Below are positions 55,160 to 64,000 of a DNA stretch of 64,000 nt, one piece after another (positions within the stretch are counted from its first letter, which is position 1; every line of letters begins with the position of its first letter). The stretch comes from Enoplolaimus lenunculus. Taxonomy: Eukaryota; Nematoda; Enoplea; Enoplida; Thoracostomopsidae. The notes beneath the pieces were generated by a model that saw only the letters and a list, made by a program, of their open reading frames with translations, did not search any database and had not been told where the DNA came from. A program made the position numbers and the translations under genes. The stretch lies in contig JASANG010002465.1 in NCBI GenBank assembly GCA_030248215.1, forward strand, positions 33,251-97,250. The letters are read 5' to 3'.

Positions 55160-58100
55160 TTCTCTGTAAATGACTTCCAAACGTGCAAAAATACTGATAA
55201 GCCGAACTTATCCCCAGAAATATGATTTCATATTCTCTAGGGATGCTTATATTAGCTTCAGATCTTTTGTATCTTGAATATAAACGCTTTATTAAATCTG
55301 CCGTTAAGCTACACTTTACGTTTGGTTTTATTTGGTGAAATTGAAACTGTTTCATGCATTGATCAGCTAAAATTTTGCCTTGCTTTGATGCCTAGCAACT
55401 TCAATTAAAATACAATTTCAGTCAAATTTAGGATTTTGAGACACACCATGCTTGTGGACATAAAAGTTTAAAAAACCAGTTCATGTTTGAGCCACAACGG
55501 TTGAGGTATGCAAATATCCAACAGGATTTTTGAAACTTTACGAAAAAATATAACAGATACGTGCGAAATTTTTTAACTAAAGATTGTAATTTTGTTTCAA
55601 ACTGAACAGATGCAGCCTAAATGTTCTGAAAAACAGAAACATTTTTGATTGACAACAAAATAAATATTAGAAAACATTGAAAGGTTTAGCAAAAATTTGT
55701 TGATTGTGCGTCAATTTAAGTAAGTTTTTAAACAGAATTTTGAAAACGCCAATTTTGTAACAGTTCCTAGTGCATTAAATCATAGTTTCGCTTTTTGGAT
55801 ACACTTAAAACTGCCTAAAACAAATAATCTGCATAAGGTCAGGTGGATTTCATGGTTAAAAAATTTTGTTAATTTAAGCATTCAGCACTGACAACAACAT
55901 CTACCGACGTCCACTATAGTTCAGTAGGATTTTAGAAGCCCAACTGTATTCTATTTGCGGTAATTAAATGCTTGGTTTTGGTCCCGTAGCCAAGGGGAGC
56001 CATAAGATATTGCCCCCCGGAAAAATTTTGCCCCCCCCTAGAAAACTTTCAACCTTGCTTATAAGGCCCTTAGAACCGTTCTATGCCCGTCCTGGAAAAT
56101 TTTTAGCCCCCTAGCAAGGTGATCTTGCTGCGGGTCTGCAAACCTGGCATTGTATACCATCGAGATCAAGTTTTCAAATATGCTGTTCGCGTTTTACTAT
56201 GTGCCACAAATCTTACAGGTGTGGTTTCATTTTTTACGACGTGGTTCATGTGTCTAGCCAGCTTTTATTTTATATTTTCTGCCACTAAAAACCTTACCTA
56301 AATACTATAGGTAACAAACTATAACCTGGGCGGTTAAAAACAATCTCCCCGAACCTTAATGAGCTAAGAAAACGCAGTAGACTGGTAAAAAATGCTAATT
56401 TTGCTTCGCTTCAATTAGTGTTACATTGATGTTTTTTTCAGCTGTACCCCGAGTGTGTGGTCTATGTCTAGGGTAAAATCAGAGTATTATACTATACTGC
56501 CGATGTGAGGTAGGTTGCAAAATTTTGACCATAAAACTGTTGGTAAGTGAATTTTTGTGTAAATTCGACCCTAAAAATAGATATACTAATCACTATTCGG
56601 GTAGTATTTTTTGTATGTTTCAATACCGCGAGGCAAGAACTGACTTAACAAATGTATTCTACAAAGTTTGAAAACAGTAAAAATGTCACACATTAGTTAG
56701 TAAAGTCTTTAAGCTTTTGCTTATATTTGAGTATTTTTAAGGACCTTTGATGCAAATAGCGCACCGCTCGCAGCGAAAAATTTAAGTTTTCACCAGAAAA
56801 TGACAAAAGTAGAAGTGTCACGTGTTAATAACCCTACGTTTTTTTCAGCTAAAATTGGCTGGTAACATAATGAGTTAGAAATAATGTGAAAATAATCAAC
56901 TTTTCTCATAACTATCGTTTATATTCGTTTTGTTGATTGTTTACTTCAACAATTCTACTATTGACGGTTCAAAAATACACTTTGCATCGCATAAAAACCA
57001 CTTTAGGCAAAACCTTAAGCTATTAAGGAAATAGTGTTTTCGTAAAATATGGCATGGTTTTGCTGCAGAAAGATTTTTCTGGTTTCTTGCCACTACGGTT
57101 TAACTTAATATTTTACTAAGAAACTGGTCCAACGTTTTTGTTCCCGTAAAACTCTGTGCCTGGGTCGTTTTCGGTTGAAAAGTCAATATTGATTTAGCGA
57201 ATAGCCGAGCACAACTTTGAATATTTAAATTCTTCACTGGTGTTTTAGTTTAGTTCACACATCGAAGTGAAGACGGATCAATTTTCATTGGCTGCTTAAA
57301 GTTATTCGGTTTTTCCGCGTATTTGGTTGGCTTGGTATTATCTAGGATTTAAATATTTTATTCATTTTCAATGCAGGCAAGGCCAAGCTGACCTGCAATC
57401 TGTAACTGTACAGAGACAGTACAGGGATTTTTATCAAAGGGGCAAAAATCTATAAAATGAACATCTTTTATGCTATCGATATAGTTTGTGAATCAGGCGG
57501 GACGACAATGTTAACAGATAGCACAATCTCTATTTATTTATTTATTTATTTATTTCTTTATTTATTTATATATTTATTCATTTATATATTTTTTTATGTG
57601 TTATTTATTTATTTATTATATTTATAGTACCTATTCATTTTATCAAATAATAATGAAAATTTCCGCAGCACAATTAAAATACAACGTTAGCACACTTAGA
57701 ACCTACATGGTTAGTTTAGGAGTGACGCTAAAAATATTTTTTAAGTTGAAATAAAATTCTTTATGACCATACCTGGTACATTTATGTTATTGGTTCTGTG
57801 GTGAAGACCACGAGATATATGAAGGCAATACAACCCGGCTCAACCAGTTGCCGTTATAGAAATAACGAAAATTGTAATTTTTACCTTTAAAATTTGAAAG
57901 AAATCATGTCTATATCTGGCAATTGTTTATTACAGGTATGCTGCAATTATTCGAATTGAAATAAAAATTACAAAATTCATTCAAATATTTAAAAATTTCG
58001 ATGTATCCGCTATTTTTGTTTAAAACATTTAAAAGCCTGGTGAATATTTGCATACCTCTATTGTGTTTGCAGAAAAAGTATAGCATCTTTGAAACGTTTA

Positions 58101-58769
58101 TACTTCAATATTCGTTTTCCGTTTCCGTTTTATTTTGATCACTATCCGTTTCCGCTATTTTTACTATCCGTGTACCACCCTACCACATATACGTTACCAT
58201 TGCTTTTGCAGCGTTGTCTGCCACACGCCGTTCACGATACAAAATTCACTCCAGCCATGGAAATAAAAATGTGCAAGTCAATGTTACCAAAAGCTCACAT
58301 AATACTTCAGATATTGTCTGTTAACCCTTGAGAAAGTCGTAAAACGAGAGCGAGCGATCTTTAAGCGGCATCAAGAATGCTTTTTTGAATTTAAAAAATT
58401 GGCAGACATACGAGCACAGCTAAGCAGAAACGTAATTTCGCCAACGTTATCACAAAAATCGTATCGTAATTCAAATCTTAAGTTTAAATTTTGTACTTAA
58501 TTTTTCAAATCGCAATTGCTTTAGCGGTCGAAAATGTTACATATATGCAAGGACTATTGTTTATACCAAAAAATAAAGTTCTTTGAAAAATATCTATATA
58601 TATGATTTGTGTTTGGATATTAACTATAACTAAATTGGTCCTTTGGGGATTTTGAATCACAAATGTCTAATCGTTGAATTTGCCGTCTTAACCATTGAAA
58701 TATTAGCTATGTATTTTTATAGATGAAAGATTGGACCATTAATACTATACGACTCAGCGGAGTCGTAAC
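55160..58769. other. AT-rich intergenic DNA, no gene seen
   Basis: Contains a C/G-run relic at 55983-56140 (GCCCCCCGG, GCCCCCCCC), similar in style to 36985-37085, a TTTA microsatellite at 57534-57600, and CCGTTTCCG words at 58110-58180. No exon with family or splice support. Confidence 0.4.
57534..57620. repeat. TTTA-type microsatellite
   Basis: ATTTATTTATTTATTTATTT with a few interruptions (CTTT, TATA). Confidence 0.9.
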
Positions 58770-59220
58770 TACTGTAGTGACCCGAATAAGAGAGGGGTAA
58801 TGAGAGGGGAGACCCATTTTGAGTCCCAATCAATAGGAGTCCGTATGTCGAATAACGGTCCGTAAGCGGATAGAGTCGCTAAACCCCAATTTGAGTCCAT
58901 AAATGTCAATTTTCCCTAATTGTAGCGCTTAACTGACTCCAGGACCAAATAATTTGAGCTTGAAACTTTGAATCGTGTATACTTAAATTTTGAAAGTACA
59001 TTAAAAAGTATGACCTTGCATTATCGCTCAAGCTAATGACACAATACAAATAAACGTTTAATTCAACGGATGATTGCAGTACCGGATATATATCATTAAC
59101 GAAGGGCGGCGGAGCGTGGGTTAAAAATAAATAACAGTCTGTAACCGAATAACAAGGGAGGTACCCTCTGGAGAGGCCAAATAAATATCAGTCCCCCTTC
59201 TTATTCAGGTCACTACAGTA
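58770..59220 (+). mobile_element. MITE family C, full-length reference copy
   Basis: Ends TACTGTAGTGACCCGAATAAG and TTATTCAGGTCACTACAGTA, an inverted repeat of about 20 bp. 451 bp. Interior order: AGTCC-word string, TTGCATTATCGCTCAAGC, GGGCGGCGGAGCGTGGG, AACAAGGGAGGTACCCTCTG. Confidence 0.85.
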
Positions 59221-59227
59221 TCGAGTG

Positions 59228-59367
59228 CGACAGCATCCGCCAAATCAGGGAGCGGGCTAAAATGCAATATCCGGTGGTATGTCCTGTGTCATGCACTAGC
59301 GAGTAAGTTGTTCACTCTTCTGCAAGGTGGCCACCAGGACGTCATCCAATTTTACAAAAACCAATAG
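59228..59367 (+). repeat. Dispersed repeat D, sandwiched between family C pieces
   Basis: The inverted counterpart is at 25577-25745. Here it lies between the full family C copy and a lone 61-bp family C right end (59380-59440). Confidence 0.6.
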
Positions 59368-59379
59368 TGAGTATAGAAT

Positions 59380-59440
59380 GGTACCCTCTGGAGAGGCCAA
59401 ATAAATATCAGTCGCCCCTATTGTTCGGGTCACTACAGTA
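59380..59440 (+). mobile_element. Lone right end of MITE family C
   Basis: GGTACCCTCTGGAGAGGCC through TTCGGGTCACTACAGTA; nearly the same as the last 61 bp of the copy ending at 59220. Confidence 0.8.
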
Positions 59441-61551
59441 GTGCAGTACTGCGGCAATGTGCAGTGTACAAGAGAATTTTGCTTCTAGACACTGTTGTGG
59501 GTATTGCATTTGTGGCCCTTTTGACCTGTGAGATGGGTACCTTATTGTAAGCTATCATCCTTATCTTTTCTGTCCAAAAATGCAGCAAACTTTTAATATG
59601 AGTTCTTAGAGCTTTTTTCGCTCGGTAACGCGCATTTACATTGGTAGATATCAGCGCATCTGTTTCTAAAAATGCTACGTTTTTGTGCATTCAACGAAGT
59701 CGATTGAAGTTGAAAAAAGTATAAATTTGAAAAAATTAAATTTCAAAAGGTGCAAACGTATATAAATCTGCTACAAATTTTCAGAAAAAAAACGATTTTT
59801 CTATTAAATGCAAAGTTTTCATTTTGTGTCAAATTAAGCTTTCAAAACGACGAAATATTAATCCAAAATACACTGTATAAATTTCAGTGAGTTGATTTTA
59901 ACTCCGAATGAGTTAAATTCATTCAGTCTGAGCTAGAACTATCAGAACTCCGAATTTTGAGCAGATTCAATTCATTCTGAAGTAATTAATCAACTCACTC
60001 AGAGGCAACTCAACTCAGAATGAGAATCAAGTCAACTCAGAGTGACTTAATGTGTATTGATATTAATTCAGAAATAACCAACCCGCTAGGTGTATTGATT
60101 AATCAACGCATTGGAATTTAGAGTGTAGCGTTATATATTTCAAATCATCCACGTTTTGTTTCAAATATCGTTTCTTTTTTTTCAGCTAATAAAACCGCTG
60201 CTACAAATTGGTATCACAGGTCGTATCTTTCATATATTTGTTCCCTTGTTGTATTAACCCTGAGCCTACTTTACCGTCACAAATCAACACTTTTTTATCT
60301 ACCACAGTTGAATTTGGGCGCAGTGGAAATTAAAGTGTTTAATGAACCATTTAAAGACTCATAAATAAGAAGTATGGTAGGGCTTGAGAAAGTCGACCTA
60401 TACGTTGAGTTAAATATTAACGTGCCTCAGTGTTTGATTAGATTGAAGTTTTGAGTGGACTCAAAAGCTAGACATTCAGCGGCGCAACTTCGTGGGGAAT
60501 AGGTAGCAATCCTTAGGGAAGCATTTCACGCGGGCTAAGAAAATGTTAAACGGTACAAAACCAAATATTCTATATTATTGAAGCGGGGTTTCTAGACATG
60601 AGGTGGTGGTTTTGTTTTCTATGATGGAACGGGAAGTTATGGAGAATAATTACCTATGCAATCCATGGTAATTTTAAATTTTCTTACGCCGGATTGTATA
60701 GAATTTTTTACAAAAGGCTGCAGTGTGTGTGATTTGCATACCTGCGTGTCGCCGGTCTTTGTTAGGATGCGTTAGAGTAGCAGAGGTTCATAGTGGTGAG
60801 AAATGTTTAATCAATCTACTGCAGCTGAAAAAAGTTTGTAGAATATCTTACACAGAGTATATACCATATCTACCAATATAAAAATTGTTGATCTGACAAC
60901 TCATCTTGCTAGTGCAACAGCATTCTGGTGCACGTAAATACCAGCAAACGTCTATATTTGGAAACCACTCTTAATTGTTGCAGGAATCGCTGGTCAAAGT
61001 TGTGGATTTAGATGAATGTATCTCTACCGCCCTGCCGTGCTAAAATTTTAATAGTTCACTGGAAAGTCAATATGTTTTCTAGCCAAATACATTGAAGATA
61101 TGGCTCAGTATGCGAAAAAATTGTCAATCTTGAAATATTGAAAAATTCATTAAAATGCGTTTTAAAATCGTAAAATTTTTGAAACACAAAAAGTATCTTT
61201 CCCCACCGAAAACTCATGGAATCGCCACTGGCTGGTCGCTGAGTGCATGCGTTCCGACAGTGTGTAAACCTATGTATAGTCATCCATAATAGCAAACTAG
61301 CTGGCTTGCTAATATCTCGCCCTTTTAACGTTTTGTTTTCAGTTGTTTTACTGAAAACGTCTACAGCGATATTATCATGGATGATATATACATATATACA
61401 GATAAAAACAATTAATATCTAATCATCGGGTTTTAGCACCCAAATGCTTAGATTAGACTGGGATTTTGTCAACCATACTATTACGATAGTATTTTCGCAG
61501 TTGTATCTTGAGTGGAAACTGGTTTTTTACTATATTTATTGGTTTTTGACA
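59441..61551. other. Intergenic DNA with a hairpin-rich repeat, no gene seen
   Basis: 59885-60080 is made of AACTCCGAATGAGTT / ACTCAGAATGAG-type words in both orientations, probably a MITE of the CACTGTA type (ACACTGTATAAATTTCAGTG near its left end). No exon is supported. Confidence 0.4.
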
Positions 61552-61950
61552 GGGTGTGGAAAGATAGTAATAACGACGGAAACGGCAACGGGTAGTGACC
61601 AAAATAACGGAAACGGAAACAGAAAACGAATATTGAAATATAATACAGTTTGAAGGTGTTTTATTTTTCTGTAAACACAACTGACACATGCAAATATTGA
61701 CTAGGCTTTGTAAAATGTTTAATGATAAAATAGCGATTGCACCCAAGGTTACAAGATTTTGGATGAATTTTGTAATTACTATTTCATATAGAATAATTTG
61801 AGCATATCTGTAATGAAAAACTGTGGGATACACACGTGATTTACAACTAAATTTTTAGCACACAAATAGCGAAATTTCCGTCATTTTTATAACGAAAACG
61901 GAAACAGGCACTGGTTTTTACCGGAAACGGAAACGGATATCCGGTTACAC
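61552..61950. mobile_element. CGGAAAC-rich element (family J), longer copy
   Basis: Left AGGGTGTGGAAAGATAGTAA with CGGAAACGGCAACGG; right ACCGGAAACGGAAACGGATATCCGGTTACAC. The same word order occurs at 16143-16378. Confidence 0.55.
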
Positions 61951-62010
61951 TTTGATTTTTGATATTGGCTGCGATGTAGAAACAACTTTATAGCTTAAAG
62001 TCTAGAGCAA

Positions 62011-62226
62011 TATTCTCAAATGTGTGTAGCACCTATCACAAGTTGGTGGTAATCGATCGCGTCGATTTTCAGGCCATTGAATGGTGAGGCTTGAAATTCA
62101 CTGTATTATTCGTATTTGATTTGTCTCACTTCTGAAACTATTTTGAGATCCTCAACTACCGGAGTTCATTGGTTTGAAAACCTATCGCTAACTCGGTTAT
62201 AGGAAAGTATGCGACCTTTTAGAATA
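62011..62226. mobile_element. MITE family H, diverged
   Basis: Left TATTCTCAAATGTGTGTAGC and CACAAGTTGGTGGTAATCG; AAACCTATCGCTAACTCGG; right end CTTTTAGAATATAG is degraded. Confidence 0.55.
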
Positions 62227-62345
62227 TAGTTCCTAAATGTTGTTAAACTTCAATATATAATAGACAAGAATATGTCGAAAAAAATTTTCAACGTCAAACC
62301 TTTGCTAATGTAGAATATTGTTTTAAAAGTGTCACAAATCAATTT

Positions 62346-62528
62346 TAGGCGCAACGAAGTAAACGATCAAATGGGATGCACCGCCTTACCCATCGGAGCC
62401 GTTGCTCCGTTTGTAACTAAAGCAAGATGTTTGCGCTACACCTGGGGGGCGAATCTGCTTTTCAAAATCAAATTCTTCGAGTTCCACAGACACAAGTTCA
62501 CAGAATGCTTATTGCTCTCAAAAATAAG
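62346..62528 (+). CDS. Possible internal exon, unrecognised
   Basis: An AATTTTAG acceptor at about 62348 precedes a stretch with higher GC than its surroundings, open in one frame (includes MGCTALPIGAVAPFVTKARC) and followed by AAAATAAG|GTTTAA. Two other frames are also partly open, so the frame is uncertain. No family or partner exon. Confidence 0.18.
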
Positions 62529-62775
62529 GTTTAACCACAGTATAGAATGTGTAATGACAAGCTATAAATCCTAGTTATTTCTCAACTTGCCCTTATGTGG
62601 CTATTTTCGTTTCAGCGTTTGCTGGCTAATTATTATCCGACAAAAGGTTTAGATTAATATCCGTTTCCGTCAAGGTAAAGTTTAATTGTAAGCTCTCACA
62701 TCAGGAAATGTCAGCCTACTTAATTTAACTGAAACAGTTATTATGATTAATAGTTATCTTGATGAGATCATAGCT

Positions 62776-62868
62776 ATACACTGCAAAAAGTCAAATCGAC
62801 TCTCTCCGAAATAGGCTTTTCGGAGCTACACAAACTAAGTCAAATTCGACTCCGCCAGAATCAATATA
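62776..62868. mobile_element. MITE family E, left half only
   Basis: TACACTGCAAAAAGTCAAATC, CTCTCCGAAATAGGCTTTTC, CTACACAAACTAAGTCAAAT, then homology stops at CAGAATCAATATAG. Confidence 0.7.
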
Positions 62869-63318
62869 GTCAGCTACAAATTACTTTAAGTCAGCTTGTA
62901 TATCCTTAGAAAAGATAACGTTGTTATACAGTTATTCCTTCGATGAGTCCAAGTACTACAAGAATTTATCGTGTAGCAAGTTTTTTGTAAATGCCCTTTT
63001 GAGGAATATAGTGTTCACCAGCAGCTTATAATGTTTCATCAGACCGAAATAGCTGCAAAATGCGGCTCGGACACTTACAGTAAAAAATTTTGGCTCCGGC
63101 TCCGGTTATGATAGAAACAATATTAAAAACAATTTGATATGCACGCGTTTTATTCGTTCAAATGTATGATTGTTCCAACGTATTGTAGTTGCACGCAGGT
63201 ACGCAACTACGAAAGAGGAGGTGGAGCCCTCGAATCAGTAGTTTCGAAGATCGAAATCTTTTCAAAAGCATAAACGAATTTTAGGTTAAAGATAGTAAAC
63301 TGAAAATTTTTCGCTTAA

Positions 63319-63579
63319 CCCTTTCTCACATGAATATTTTCTATTTCCCCTGAAACCTACTTTTATGCTAGGATTCGAACTCCAGTGACTGGAGTGGGAG
63401 GCGTATACCATCACCACTCAGCTATAGGAGCTTGACGCTCGAGCCCGAGGGGGCTCTCACGTCTTGTGGTGATTTAGTACTATCTATACGTGTTGCAATT
63501 GTTAAACACGGTGCTATATATTATTTAACGTATATACGCTGTGCTCAGTTGCCTATAGGCAACTCAATTTCAGAAGGGG
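63319..63579 (-). mobile_element. piggyBac-type MITE carrying a tRNA-like segment
   Basis: Flanked by TTAA at 63315-63318 and 63580-63583. Ends CCCTTTCTCACATGAATATT and AACTCAATTTCAGAAGGGG. The tRNA-like part keeps both boxes: GGATTCGAACTCC and CACCACTCAGCTATAGG on the plus strand (complements). Together with the 688 copy it best shows the family consensus. Confidence 0.85.
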
Positions 63580-63583
63580 TTAA

Positions 63584-64000
63584 GAAAACTTTTCTTGCCC
63601 TCATTCCTATATGTCATTTTGATCTTCACCAATGATTGTCGATTGCGAGACTGGTTGCACACTAAATGTAATGATCACCAGTAAAATTAGCCGCCGAAGA
63701 ACCATGTAAGCATTTGTCATCCACTTCAAGAATTACTGACAATCTGGCGTTAAGGGCTATGCTTAGTTAAGAATGCTGCACCTAATTAAAACTGAATTTT
63801 AAACTCAATCTATTCGGTCTAAGTGTCTATACTTGAAAAGAATAGCGGAAAAGTAGAAAAAGCCAACAAGGCGTTTATTGTCAATTCACTAACTAAGTAA
63901 TCTGGCGTATAACGGTTGATAAGCCGGTGTTAATTATAATTTTAGTTACTCTTTAATGTTTATAGGATAACTTTGAAAAAGCAAATACAATATATATATG
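63584..64000. other. AT-rich end of the window, no gene seen
   Basis: No exon, RNA gene or recognised element. Confidence 0.4.

Noticed and set aside
59433-59690. 85-codon minus-strand frame
   Set aside because: It runs into the end of a family C element, and no protein family is recognisable.
1-64000. LTR retroelements, Polintons or other virus-derived copies
   Set aside because: No long direct terminal repeats, primer-binding site, reverse transcriptase, integrase or capsid-like frame could be seen.
1-64000. CRISPR array or bacterial operon
   Set aside because: Tandem repeats here lack unique spacers, and the genes are spliced with GT-AG introns.

Overview
The window looks like a piece of a nematode nuclear genome. 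It is AT-rich, its genes are spliced with GT-AG introns, and the nematode telomere hexamer TTAGGC is scattered through it inside short transposable elements. The best gene model is a TWK-type two-pore-domain (K2P) channel, a family that is expanded in nematodes. Low gene density and heavy loading with small non-autonomous DNA elements suggest a fairly large genome. I cannot fix the species. No bacterial operon, CRISPR array, rRNA or intact tRNA gene was seen, and no retroviral or other capsid- or envelope-bearing element.

Three multi-exon genes can be assembled with exact phase agreement. (1) + strand 11244-18900: five exons, 673 aa, a K2P channel whose two selectivity filters both depart from the GYG/GFG consensus. 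An exon at 1532-1873 ends in the same phase and may be an alternative first exon. (2) - strand 27018-20876: five exons, 833 aa, a secreted protein with repeated two-cysteine modules resembling the nematode fibronectin type I-like (MIG-18-like) domain. (3) + strand 33093-38561: five exons, 449 aa, a secreted Pro/Gly/Ser/Tyr-rich protein with a furin-like site and a cysteine cluster at the C-terminus. Genes 1 and 2 converge with about 2 kb between their stop codons. Genes 2 and 3 diverge. Nothing in the sequence links the three in one pathway. Eleven of the twelve introns are phase 1.

Almost everything else is repeats. At least eight families of short terminal-inverted-repeat elements (MITEs) are present, many inside introns. 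Two families carry TTAGGC arrays. One has piggyBac-type ends (TTAA target, CCC termini) and carries a tRNA-like segment with A and B boxes. One copy of it sits at a TTAA inside a TTAGGC element, which gives a relative age. From 43858 to 50865 runs a 7-kb satellite of an 18-bp unit with a 394-bp higher-order period, next to an element with 178-bp inverted repeats. Many long open frames there are artefacts of an 18-bp unit that keeps five of six frames open.

Two observations form a theme: tandem duplication has copied splice sites. In K2P intron 2 a 36-bp minisatellite repeats the exon 3 acceptor and its first codons about 14 times in phase. In the secreted-protein gene a 153-bp tandem duplication copies the exon 1 donor. 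From 50866 to 64000 I see repeats and AT-rich DNA but no convincing gene.
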